DNA of 64,000 nucleotides from Pseudomonas sp. SLFW (GTDB lineage Bacteria > Pseudomonadota > Gammaproteobacteria > Pseudomonadales > Pseudomonadaceae): the NCBI RefSeq assembly GCF_009905615.1, contig NZ_JAAAKW010000006.1:186001-250000 (forward strand), written 5' to 3'. Position numbers and translations under genes: made by a program. Position 1 is the stretch's first letter. Each line of letters starts with the position of its first letter. Of this stretch, positions 10,926-18,734 are shown in pieces. The notes beneath the pieces are model-generated. The model saw only the letters and a list, made by a program, of their open reading frames with translations. It was not told where the DNA came from and did no database searches.

Positions 10926-12008
10926 GTGACTGCATTCAGACCCATCCTTGCGCGCCCCCAGCTTGTCTACCTGGTTTTCGGCGCCGACACCTACCATCAG
11001 GAAGCCGTGTTCAGCATCGCGAGCGCTTTGGCGCAGGCGGGCGACGGGCGTTCATTCGACATCCAGGTGTTCACCGACAATCCTTCGCCCTATCGCCCAT
11101 TGCCGGTCCGTGTCCGGGCACTCGACGCCGATCAACGTCGCGAATGGAGCGGTCCTCATCAATACGCTTTCCGCTGCAAGCATGTCGTCGCCCGCAAGGT
11201 GCTGCAGGAGTCGGAAAAAGTCGTGCTGATCGACACTGACACGTTCTTCCAGGACAGCCCCATGAAGCTGTTCGAAAGAGTCCAGCCCGACACACTCCTT
11301 TGCAATGCCTTCCAGTTACGCTACGACGACTGCAAGGAAACCGTGCTCTACACCGCGCTGGCCGAAACGCTGGCACAGCGGGATCTGGCTGACGATCATA
11401 TGCGCCTGGTGAATTCAGGTGTGATCGGACTGACCCACGCCAACGTCGCGATACTCGACCGGTCCATCGCGCTGATGGACGAGTTCTACCCCATCACGCC
11501 GGGCGCCGTGACGCTGGAGGAGTTCTGCCTGGGAGTGGCCGCGTACCGGACGCTGAAAATCGATCAGTGCACCGACGTGATTCATCATTACTGGAGTCGC
11601 AAGCAAGTGTTCCGCGCCAAGGTTCGCGCCTGGCTGCGCAAACACGAAGATGCCCTCCTGAGTGACGAAGCATTGGCCGATACGCGCAACGTGTCTGCCC
11701 GTCTTCCTCGCCCCAGCACATGGCAGCGGTGGCTGTACAAAAGCGCGACACTGACCGTTCCCAAGACCCAGCGCCAGTTCATCCGAGAACTGCTCTATGG
11801 CTGCTGCGAACACGCTAACGAATTCGACCGGGCCTGCTCGGCGGTCTGGTGGGAGAAGGCGTTTCACAACGCTGAAAAACGCCATAAAGGCTCGATTACC
11901 CCATCACAGCTGAATCAATGGCTGGAGCACTGGGCGGTGAAACGGTTACTCGGACGCCGGCGCGTCGCGATTTATCGGCACCTGGTTCAAGCCCGATCGA
12001 CGCGCTGA
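10926..12008 (+). CDS. Glycosyltransferase-like protein (GT-A type DxD), function unknown
   Basis: A 360-residue protein starting with GTG at 10926. The N-terminal half looks like a GT-A nucleotide-sugar domain: strands VYLVFGADTYHQEAV, VFTDN near residue 48, and a clear DxD metal motif LIDTDTFF at Asp103-Asp105. After residue 230 it becomes basic and Trp-rich, with segments like RLPRPSTWQRWLYKS. No signal peptide or membrane helix is seen, so it is probably cytosolic or peripherally membrane-bound. It is not in an obvious polysaccharide cluster, and the target is unknown. It could modify LPS, a small molecule or a protein. Confidence 0.55.
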   Translation: MTAFRPILARPQLVYLVFGADTYHQEAVFSIASALAQAGDGRSFDIQVFTDNPSPYRPLPVRVRALDADQRREWSGPHQYAFRCKHVVARKVLQESEKVVLIDTDTFFQDSPMKLFERVQPDTLLCNAFQLRYDDCKETVLYTALAETLAQRDLADDHMRLVNSGVIGLTHANVAILDRSIALMDEFYPITPGAVTLEEFCLGVAAYRTLKIDQCTDVIHHYWSRKQVFRAKVRAWLRKHEDALLSDEALADTRNVSARLPRPSTWQRWLYKSATLTVPKTQRQFIRELLYGCCEHANEFDRACSAVWWEKAFHNAEKRHKGSITPSQLNQWLEHWAVKRLLGRRRVAIYRHLVQARSTR

Positions 12009-12091
12009 GTATTGAGGTAGAGCGCTCGGGTTTTGCCGCCTCGCACGTGCCACCTCTTCTATTTGCGGGTCGAGCGTCGTAATCTCCTGCC

Positions 12092-12916
12092 ATGCCTCTA
12101 GCCTTCCGCCTATTGTTCGCTGCCCTCCTCGCCTGCCTGAGTTTCAGCGCAATGGGTGAGAAGATTCGCATCGTCACCGAGCCGTGGGCCCCCTATGTGA
12201 TGGTGGAAAACGGGAAGGCGTCTGGTCTGGACTACGACACTACGGCCATCGTCTTTCAACGACTGGGGATCGACGTGCAGTGGCAGTTCCTGCCCTGGAA
12301 GCGCTGTCTGATGATGCTCCAGCAAGGCGAAGCCGATGGTGCGCTGGATATCTTCAAGGTCAGCGAGCGCGACGATTTACTGCTGTACCCCAGCGAGCCG
12401 ATGTCCGACGTCAACTGGGTGCTGTTTCAAGCCAACGCCCGCCCGCACCCTTTTAACAGCCTCGACGATCTCAAGGGACTGACGGTGGGCGTTTCGCCGG
12501 GCTACCTGTATTCGCCCGAATTCGACAGCTCGACGACCTTCATCCGCGAGCCCGCCCCCAGTCACGAAGCGAACTTCGGCAAGCTGATTCGGGGACGCAT
12601 CGACCTGTTGGTGACCGACCGCAGGCTGGGCCAGCAGATGCTCGACCAACTCAAGCTCCGGGATCAGGTCAGCCAATTGCCGACTGTATTGAGCACGCGA
12701 GAGCAATTTCTTGCAGTGCGCCGTAACGCAGGCATGGATTTACTGGTACAACGTTTCGGTGCCGAGTTGAAACGCTTCAAGCGCGAACCGGCGTATGCGC
12801 AATTGGTGTCGCACTACACCGGGGAAACGTTGCAGATGCCACAGCAGTCGCCGACAGTTTCGTCAGCGATCAGCGTGGAAAAAACCGTTGAGCAGCATGA
12901 ACGCAGCGCGTTGTGA
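12092..12916 (+). CDS. Periplasmic solute-binding protein, family 3 (amino-acid type)
   Basis: A 274-residue protein with a Sec signal peptide (hydrophobic residues 6-20, likely cleavage after AMG at about 22). The SBP_bac_3 fold follows: RIVTEPWAPYVMVENGKASGLDYD, then LKGLTVGVSPGYLY near residue 128 and LLVTDRRLGQQML near 170. No permease or ATPase gene is adjacent, so it is an orphan binding protein that may act as a sensor or pair with a distant ABC transporter. It begins 84 bases after the glycosyltransferase-like gene. Confidence 0.75.
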   Translation: MPLAFRLLFAALLACLSFSAMGEKIRIVTEPWAPYVMVENGKASGLDYDTTAIVFQRLGIDVQWQFLPWKRCLMMLQQGEADGALDIFKVSERDDLLLYPSEPMSDVNWVLFQANARPHPFNSLDDLKGLTVGVSPGYLYSPEFDSSTTFIREPAPSHEANFGKLIRGRIDLLVTDRRLGQQMLDQLKLRDQVSQLPTVLSTREQFLAVRRNAGMDLLVQRFGAELKRFKREPAYAQLVSHYTGETLQMPQQSPTVSSAISVEKTVEQHERSAL

Positions 12917-12922
12917 TTGCTC

Positions 12923-12931
12923 TGTTATACT
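12923..12931 (+). promoter_or_regulatory. Extended -10 promoter candidate for rhlE
   Basis: TGTTATACT fits the extended -10 pattern TGnTATAAT, with no clear -35. It sits just after the stop of the solute-binding protein gene and would give rhlE an untranslated leader of about 195 bases. Confidence 0.4.
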
Positions 12932-13134
12932 CCGGCCTTCCCGCCAGGCTTATCGCCCGGATGCTCGGTCTCACAGAAGACTTCTCGATCACGTCAGCAG
13001 CGCATTCTCTTTCTCGCGCTCATGCCACGAGTTGAACTTACAGACCCCGGGATCGCGCCATTTGAATGCCAATTCGCGCCGCGCAGCTCATTCCTATTCG
13101 GGCCACAGTGCCCCAACTTAAGACAGGATTACTC

Positions 13135-15054
13135 ATGTCCTTTGCTTCCCTCGGTCTCTCCGAGGCTTTAGTCAGCGCCATCGAGGCTGCTGGCTATACC
13201 CAGCCTACTCCGGTGCAACAGCGGGCCATTCCCGCCGTGTTGCAAGGCCGCGATCTGATGGTCGCCGCTCAGACAGGTACTGGTAAAACCGGCGGTTTCG
13301 CCCTCCCGATTCTGGAGCGCCTCTTCCCCGCCGGCCACCCGGACAAATCCCAGCGTCACGGCCCGCGCCAACCACGCGTACTGGTCCTGACCCCAACCCG
13401 TGAACTCGCGGCCCAGGTTCACGACAGCTTCAAGATCTACGCCAAGAACCTCAAGTTCGTCAGCGCCTGCATCTTCGGCGGCGTCGGCATGAACCCACAG
13501 GTTCAGGCGATGGCCCGTGGCGTTGACGTCCTCGTCGCCTGCCCGGGTCGCCTGCTTGACCTGGCTGGCCAAGGCAGCGTCGATCTGTCCCACGTCGAAA
13601 TCCTCGTGCTGGACGAAGCCGACCGCATGCTCGACATGGGCTTCGTTCACGACGTGAAGAAAGTCCTTGCCCGCCTGCCTTCCAAGCGTCAGAACCTGCT
13701 GTTCTCGGCCACCTTCTCGGCCGACATCACCGCCTTGGCTGGCAAGCTGCTGCATAACCCGGAACGCATCGAAGTCACGCCGCCGAACACCACGGTCGAG
13801 CGTATCGAACAACGCGTGTTCCGCCTGCCGGCCAACCACAAGCGTTCGCTGCTGGCGCACCTGATCACTCAGGGCGCGTGGGAACAGGTGCTGGTCTTCA
13901 CGCGCACCAAGCACGGTGCCAACCGTCTGGCCGAGTACCTGGACAAGCACGGCCTGAGCGCTGTGGCGATCCACGGCAACAAGAGCCAGAACGCCCGCAC
14001 CAAAGCGCTGGCCGACTTCAAGGCTGGTACCGTGCGCATCATGGTTGCTACCGACATCGCGGCACGGGGTCTGGACATCGACCAACTGCCTCACGTGGTC
14101 AACTTCGAACTGCCGAACGTCGACGAAGACTACGTGCACCGCATTGGCCGTACCGGTCGTGCAGGCCGTACCGGTGAGGCGATCTCTCTCGTGGCGCCGG
14201 ACGAAGAGAAGCTGCTGAAAAGCATCGAGCGCATGACCAAGCAGAAGATCGCCGACGGTGATCTGATGGGCTTCGACATCAACGCCGTCGAGGCCGAGAA
14301 GCCGGAAGTTCGCGAGCGTCCGGACGTGCGCAACCCGCGCAACGCCCGTGGCCCGCGTGGCGACGGTCCGAACGGCGGCGGTGGTGGCGGCGGTCGCAAG
14401 GACAAAGGCAAAGACAAGGGCAAGGAAAAACCGGCAGCCGCCGCAGCCTCGGGCGAACGCCCGGCGCGTCCAGCCCGTCAGCAAAAGCCTCGTCAGGGCA
14501 CGCCATCCAACGAGGCGCGTTCGGCACAACAGCCACCAGCCCCTCGTGCGGACCGCGCGCCGGATGAGTTTCTGGATGACGAAGTCGATAACTTCGGCAA
14601 CCGCGCTGACTACGTGAGCCCTTATCAAGGCAAGAACCAGCAGGGCCGTAACCGTCGTCCTGGTGCTCCGGCCACTGGCGCAGCTCCGGCAGCGCGTGGT
14701 CAGGCACCGAGCCGTAGCGGCCCTCGCAGTGGTTCCGGTGGCGGCGCCAGCACAGGTGCCGCCGCAGGTGCAGGCGCGCCTGCCAAGCGCAGTGGCCCGC
14801 GCAACGGTTCCGGTCGTGATGGCCAGGCCCGTCGCGAAGACCAACCACGCAACCGTCGTCCGGCTCGCGACGATCAACAGCCTGCTCGTCAGGAGCCGGC
14901 CGTTCGTGGTCCTCGTGACGGCCAGCCCGGCCCGAAGATCATGCACAAAGAGTCCAAGAGCGACCGTTTCCCGTCCGCCGAGCTGCTCGACCAGTTGCCG
15001 AGCCGCCCACGGGGTGAGAAACCCGCCCTGCTGACCCGCAACCGCGAAGGTTAA
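13135..15054 (+). CDS. rhlE: DEAD-box ATP-dependent RNA helicase RhlE
   Basis: A 639-residue helicase. The core spans about residues 1-375: Q motif [11 protein letters not shown], Walker A AQTGTGKT at 45-52, PTRELA near 88, DEAD at 160-163, SATF near 190, and the helicase C motifs [10 protein letters not shown] and [13 protein letters not shown]. The long C-terminal tail is low-complexity, basic and Gly/Arg/Pro-rich, with a Gly run near residue 415, as is usual for RNA-binding tails of RhlE. It likely acts in ribosome assembly and mRNA turnover, especially in the cold. The start at 13135 is where helicase homology begins; the upstream in-frame extension is unlikely. Confidence 0.93.
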   Translation: MSFASLGLSEALVSAIEAAGYTQPTPVQQRAIPAVLQGRDLMVAAQTGTGKTGGFALPILERLFPAGHPDKSQRHGPRQPRVLVLTPTRELAAQVHDSFKIYAKNLKFVSACIFGGVGMNPQVQAMARGVDVLVACPGRLLDLAGQGSVDLSHVEILVLDEADRMLDMGFVHDVKKVLARLPSKRQNLLFSATFSADITALAGKLLHNPERIEVTPPNTTVERIEQRVFRLPANHKRSLLAHLITQGAWEQVLVFTRTKHGANRLAEYLDKHGLSAVAIHGNKSQNARTKALADFKAGTVRIMVATDIAARGLDIDQLPHVVNFELPNVDEDYVHRIGRTGRAGRTGEAISLVAPDEEKLLKSIERMTKQKIADGDLMGFDINAVEAEKPEVRERPDVRNPRNARGPRGDGPNGGGGGGGRKDKGKDKGKEKPAAAAASGERPARPARQQKPRQGTPSNEARSAQQPPAPRADRAPDEFLDDEVDNFGNRADYVSPYQGKNQQGRNRRPGAPATGAAPAARGQAPSRSGPRSGSGGGASTGAAAGAGAPAKRSGPRNGSGRDGQARREDQPRNRRPARDDQQPARQEPAVRGPRDGQPGPKIMHKESKSDRFPSAELLDQLPSRPRGEKPALLTRNREG

Positions 15055-15068
15055 GCACAGGCTGTAAC

Positions 15069-15099
15069 GAAAACGCCTCGACTGGTTCGGGGCGTTTTC
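15069..15099 (+). terminator. Intrinsic terminator of rhlE
   Basis: GAAAACGCC (15069-15077) pairs with GGCGTTTTC (15091-15099); the loop is 13 bases and the right arm ends in T4. It lies 14 bases after the rhlE stop. Confidence 0.75.
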
Positions 15100-15139
15100 A
15101 TTTGTCGTGAACGTCGCCGGTGTGGGAGGGGGGTCCAGC

Positions 15140-15168
15140 AAAAACGCCGACCCTGAGGTCGGCGTTTT
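15140..15168. terminator. Bidirectional intrinsic terminator, serves the yceI operon
   Basis: A perfect 12-bp stem AAAACGCCGACC (15141-15152) and GGTCGGCGTTTT (15157-15168) has a 4-base loop and five A/T on the minus-strand exit side. It lies just beyond the yceI stop and ends the minus-strand cyb-yceI transcript. It can also stop read-through from rhlE. Confidence 0.85.
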
Positions 15169-15185
15169 CGGTGCTGCAGCCCGTT

Positions 15186-15782
15186 TTACTTGGCTTTGAC
15201 GCCTTCGAACGAGATGTCGAAGGTGACGGTGTCAGACTGTGGACCCAGGTCCATCATCTTGCCGAAGTCAGAACGCTTGATCGTGGTGGTACCGCTGAAA
15301 CCTGCGCGGTAGCCGCCCCATGGATCCTTGCCTTCGCCGTTGAAGACAGCTGCGATGACGACAGGCTTGGTGACGCCGTGCAGGGTCAGGTCGCCGGTCA
15401 CGTCAGCCGTGGTTTTCCCATCGGCGTTCTTGGCGACGTTGCTGACTTTAGTGGACACGAACTTGGCGTCCGGGTAGGTCGCGACGTCCAGGAAGTCCTT
15501 GCTGCTGATGTGCTTGTTACGCTCAGCGTGGTTGGTGTCAACGCTGGCCGTTTTGATGTCGATGCTGATTTTGCTGTCTTCAGGCTTGGCAGCGTCGAAG
15601 CTGAAGTTACCGCTCCAGTCCTTGAACGTACCGTGGATGAAGCTGTAGCCCAAGTGGCTGATCTTGAAATCGATGAAGGCGTGCTGGCCTTCTTTGTCGA
15701 TGGTGTAGTCAGCCGCCATGACCTGACCGGCCGACAGCAGAGCGGTACCCAGAGCCAGTGCAGCAAAAGTCTTTTTCAACAT
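15186..15782 (-). CDS. YceI-family periplasmic protein
   Basis: A 198-residue protein with a Sec signal peptide ([16 protein letters not shown], cleavage after VMA at about residue 23). The YceI lipocalin-like barrel follows: [20 protein letters not shown] and the conserved [14 protein letters not shown] near residue 130. YceI proteins bind isoprenoid-type lipids, and the P. aeruginosa relative is known as PasP. The gene is 29 bases downstream of the cytochrome b561 gene on the same strand, and this pair is common in Proteobacteria, hinting at a quinone or isoprenoid redox function. A terminator follows. Confidence 0.9.
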   Translation of the reverse strand: MLKKTFAALALGTALLSAGQVMAADYTIDKEGQHAFIDFKISHLGYSFIHGTFKDWSGNFSFDAAKPEDSKISIDIKTASVDTNHAERNKHISSKDFLDVATYPDAKFVSTKVSNVAKNADGKTTADVTGDLTLHGVTKPVVIAAVFNGEGKDPWGGYRAGFSGTTTIKRSDFGKMMDLGPQSDTVTFDISFEGVKAK

Positions 15783-15811
15783 ACGTCGTCTTCCTGTTTA
15801 GTGAGTCGAAT

Positions 15812-16363
15812 TCAGGCCTTGCGGCCCAGCATGCGAATGAGTGTGGCATCACGATCGATGAAGTGATGCTTCAAGGCGGCCAGCCCGTGGAGTACCGCAA
15901 AAATCACCAGCGTCCAGGCCAGATACAGGTGCACTTCGCCAGCCACGTCCGCCTGGTCGGGCAGTCCGCTGATCAGCGCAGGCACTTCAAACAATCCAAA
16001 CACCGGTATCCCGACGCCTTCGGCAGTGGAAATCAGGTAACCGGCAAACATCACCAGGAACAGGTCCAGATAAAGGAACGCGTGCCCCAGTTTGGCAGCG
16101 ATACGCACGAACTGGCTGTGATTAGGCGGTGACGGCGGTGGCGGGCTGATGAGACGCCAGACCACGCGGATCAGCATGAAGAGAAACAGCGTGATGCCGA
16201 TGCTCTTGTGCAGATCAGGTCCCGCTTTACGCCAAGTGTCGTAGTAGCCGAGACCGACCATCCACAAACCCAAGGCAAACATCCCGAACACAGTCAGCGC
16301 GACACCCCAATGCAAAACGATGCTGACCCAGCCATATCGAGAAGAAGAGTTGCGTAACTGCAT
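15812..16363 (-). CDS. Cytochrome b561
   Basis: A 183-residue inner-membrane diheme cytochrome. Four hydrophobic segments carry the expected heme-ligand histidines: HWGVALTVFGMFALG (TM1), HKSIGITLFLFMLIR (TM2), HAFLYLDLFLVMFAGY (TM3) and HLYLAWTLVIFAVLHG (TM4). It probably exchanges electrons between quinol and a periplasmic partner. It is co-transcribed with yceI. The upstream region is AT-rich with inverted CTATCG/CGATAG sequences that may bind a regulator. Confidence 0.9.
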   Translation of the reverse strand: MQLRNSSSRYGWVSIVLHWGVALTVFGMFALGLWMVGLGYYDTWRKAGPDLHKSIGITLFLFMLIRVVWRLISPPPPSPPNHSQFVRIAAKLGHAFLYLDLFLVMFAGYLISTAEGVGIPVFGLFEVPALISGLPDQADVAGEVHLYLAWTLVIFAVLHGLAALKHHFIDRDATLIRMLGRKA

Positions 16364-16540
16364 GGTTTCTTTCCTGTAGAAGCTGAGTGGAAGATTATCG
16401 GTTTATCTATCGAAAGAAAGCGCAAAATACTGCTTTGAAATATCAAGGAATACGATAGAAATGCGTCGTCGTATTTTTCCTTTGGGTGGATTAACGGAAC
16501 GTTATGGGCGTGTCCATTATCCAGAGCATGCCTCCGTTTC

Positions 16541-16630
16541 CTGTAGGCGCGAATTTATTCGCGAGACATCTGGCGGGTGAAGGGACGTATCGCCTGGCCC
16601 AATGCTTCGCGAATAAATTCGCGCCCACCG
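16541..16630. repeat. REPIN, GCGAATTTATTCGCGA family (site 1 of 5)
   Basis: The left arm GTAGGCGCGAATTTATTCGC (from 16543) is mirrored by TCGCGAATAAATTCGCGCCC (from 16607), with a spacer of about 42 bases. Related copies are at 21049, 22905, 49839 and a collapsed one at 57788. It lies between two minus-strand transcription units. Confidence 0.8.
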
Positions 16631-16668
16631 GGTGTACAACACTCTAGACGTCGCTTTTATTCGCGGGC

Positions 16669-16695
16669 AAAAAAAAGCGCGGTATCAGACCGCGC
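16669..16695 (-). terminator. Intrinsic terminator of the amine oxidase gene
   Basis: On the minus strand GCGCGGT, loop CTGAT, ACCGCGC is followed directly by eight T (plus-strand A-run 16669-16676). It lies 25 bases after the stop at 16721. Textbook form. Confidence 0.85.
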
Positions 16696-16720
16696 CTTTC
16701 TCATTGCCTCATCTCAACGA

Positions 16721-18499
16721 TCAGTTTTTGCTGTCCGTTGCCGGGGCTGCCGCTTTGTCGGTGGCAGGTTTGGCCGGGGCCTTCTTCGCGGCATCGGCTT
16801 TGGCAGGTGCCTTGTGGGTGGCAGCTGGCTTCGCAGGGGCCTTTTTCGCAGGCTCCTTTTTGGTCGGCTCTTTCTTCGCCGGAGCCTTTTTCGCAGGCTC
16901 GGCAGGTTTGGCGGGCTCGACCACCGGCGCAGGCGGCGGCGTGACAGGCGCTGGAGCCGGGGCAGGTGCTGGCGCAGGAGCAGGCTCTGGCGCTTTTTCG
17001 GCCGGTTTCGGCTCTGGTTTGGAACCGCCGAACATGTCAGAGAAGAAGCCGCCGATGCCGCTGCTGCTTTCTTTCGCAGGCTCAGGTGCCTTCGGTGGGG
17101 CGACTTTCACAGGTTCGAACGATTTGCCGGCTGCCAGATCCTGTACTTGGCTGGCTGCGCGCTGACCGGTGCGCAGCGCGCCTTCCAACGTGCCCGGGTA
17201 CAGGCTGTCGGTGTGCTCGCCCGCGAAGGCTACACGCTGCAACGGTTTTTCCCACAGGCGCCAGTACTTGCTGATCTGGCCAGGGCCGAACGCCAGGTAG
17301 GCACCGCCCGTGGAAGGATCGACGCTGGAGCGACGGATTTCATAACCGGTGAATGCACCGCGCGCCTGAGGGTAGAAAGCGTGCAGACGGATCAGCACCT
17401 GATCCACCATCTGTTTGTCGCCGAAGGCCTGCATGATGCGCGCATTGTCGCCAGACAGATTGATCACGGCATTGGCGCCGCCCTTCAAAGCAGGCTCGAT
17501 CCAGAGCATGCCCAGCCCGGTGTTGCTGTAGATTTCGCCGGACATGCGGGCCTTGCTGTCCCAGACCGGGGTCTTGAACTTGAGCATGATCTGGTCATGC
17601 CAGCCGTAGTTGGTGCTCTTGATCGCGCCCTGATGCTGAGCATCCAGCGCCGGGGTCAATGTGATTTTGCTCAATGCGCGCAGCGGCACCGCGAGGACCA
17701 CGTACTCTGCCTCGTAACCCACCGAACCGACTTTAACGGTGACGCCGTCCTTGTCCTGGTTGATGGCCGAGACCGGCGAGTTGGTCTTGATCACTTTCAG
17801 CTGTTTGACGAACGCCTCCGCCAACACCGCGCTGCCGCCTGGCAAACGTGCGGCACGGCGGTCGCGGTCATCGATATCGCGACTCACCCGGGCCTGCTGT
17901 GCGAGGTACAGCAACGACAGGCGCGAAGGCTCGTCATAGCGTGTACGAATCTGCTGATTGATCAATTGACGAGCCGTTGGCGGGAGGGCCAGACGGTCGA
18001 GCCAGTTGGCGACGTTGATCTGGTCCAGCGCAAACAGCGTGCTGTTGGCGGCCGGGTTCAGAGGGTCGGTGATCGAGCGCGCCATGTCGTCCAGCGCCGC
18101 TTCATAGCGCTTGATCGCTTCGGCCGTGGCGGGCTGTTTGGTGGCCAGATCGGCAGCGGAGAAATACTCGCCTTCGATCAGATAACCCGGTGTGCGCACG
18201 AACTCTGGCGCAGGCACCGGGCTGAGCTTGAAGCGCTCCAGGTACTGATTGAGCACCGGCTGCGCCTTGGCATTGCCGATCCATTCGCTGCCCGCCAAGC
18301 CGGATCGACCACCGGCCGTGGGTTTGGCTTCCAGCAGCGTGACTTGCCAACCCTTGTTTTGCAGCTCGTAGGCCGCCGTCAGACCAGCAAGACCGCCACC
18401 GACCACAATGGCCGTATGGGGTTTATCCACAGCGAGCGCCGAAGCGCTGACCAGCCCAACCATCACCAGCGCACAGGCGCGCAGCCAACCAGAAAGCAT
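16721..18499 (-). CDS. FAD-dependent amine oxidase with signal peptide and Pro/Ala/Lys-rich tail
   Basis: A 592-residue flavoprotein. Residues 1-23 form a signal peptide or anchor without a twin-arginine motif. The FAD Rossmann motif IVVGGGLAGL is at 31-40, the GGR box (TAGGRSG) follows near 62, and the C-terminal FAD-binding segment of monoamine oxidases is FAGEHTDSLYPGTLEGALRTG. The last 91 residues (502-592) are low complexity: an AP repeat, then KKAPAK-type repeats like histone H1 or AlgP tails. Substrate is unknown (amines or polyamines are plausible). The export route is odd, because flavoproteins are usually exported folded by Tat. It is divergent from bioA. Confidence 0.82.
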   Translation of the reverse strand: MLSGWLRACALVMVGLVSASALAVDKPHTAIVVGGGLAGLTAAYELQNKGWQVTLLEAKPTAGGRSGLAGSEWIGNAKAQPVLNQYLERFKLSPVPAPEFVRTPGYLIEGEYFSAADLATKQPATAEAIKRYEAALDDMARSITDPLNPAANSTLFALDQINVANWLDRLALPPTARQLINQQIRTRYDEPSRLSLLYLAQQARVSRDIDDRDRRAARLPGGSAVLAEAFVKQLKVIKTNSPVSAINQDKDGVTVKVGSVGYEAEYVVLAVPLRALSKITLTPALDAQHQGAIKSTNYGWHDQIMLKFKTPVWDSKARMSGEIYSNTGLGMLWIEPALKGGANAVINLSGDNARIMQAFGDKQMVDQVLIRLHAFYPQARGAFTGYEIRRSSVDPSTGGAYLAFGPGQISKYWRLWEKPLQRVAFAGEHTDSLYPGTLEGALRTGQRAASQVQDLAAGKSFEPVKVAPPKAPEPAKESSSGIGGFFSDMFGGSKPEPKPAEKAPEPAPAPAPAPAPAPVTPPPAPVVEPAKPAEPAKKAPAKKEPTKKEPAKKAPAKPAATHKAPAKADAAKKAPAKPATDKAAAPATDSKN

Positions 18500-18734
18500 T
18501 CAGCGAACTCCGGAATAAAACGTAGGAATTGTCGGGCTTTATCGCTCGATTCTTCAAAGAGCGCGAAGAATACGCCAGCCGGGAGAGGCCCGCCAGCAAT
18601 GTCCGTCGGCGTTATTTCTGGCGTCAGCTATCCGAGAAAAGAAGGCATCAAAGGTTGTCCCGTTGCCGTGCATTGCATAGGCTTGCGCGATTGTTTTGCC
18701 TCGCCGAGTGCGAGCCGCCAGCTGGAGATGACCG
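18500..18734. promoter_or_regulatory. Divergent promoter region between amine oxidase and bioA
   Basis: This 235-bp gap must hold both promoters. ATTCTTC (18549-18555) is inverted as GAAGAAT (18565-18571), a possible operator near the amine oxidase side. bioA has GGAGATGACCG before its ATG. No clear -35/-10 pair was identified. Confidence 0.35.

Larger units (their letters stand above)
16364..16720. other. 357-bp gap: cyb promoter region, REPIN and terminator
   Basis: No gene is seen. From left to right it holds an AT-rich promoter region for cytochrome b561 with CTATCG (16407-16412) inverted as CGATAG (16453-16458), a REPIN at 16541-16630, and the intrinsic terminator of the amine oxidase gene at 16669-16695. 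Confidence 0.6.

Noticed and set aside
12917..13171. Possible 84-codon protein in the rhlE leader
   Set aside because: No good ribosome site, no recognisable domain, and it overlaps the confirmed rhlE start; best seen as untranslated leader.
13168..15141. 657-codon minus-strand ORF opposite rhlE
   Set aside because: Antisense of helicase codons; the low-complexity Thr/Arg-rich product reflects the Gly/Arg/Pro tail of RhlE read backwards.
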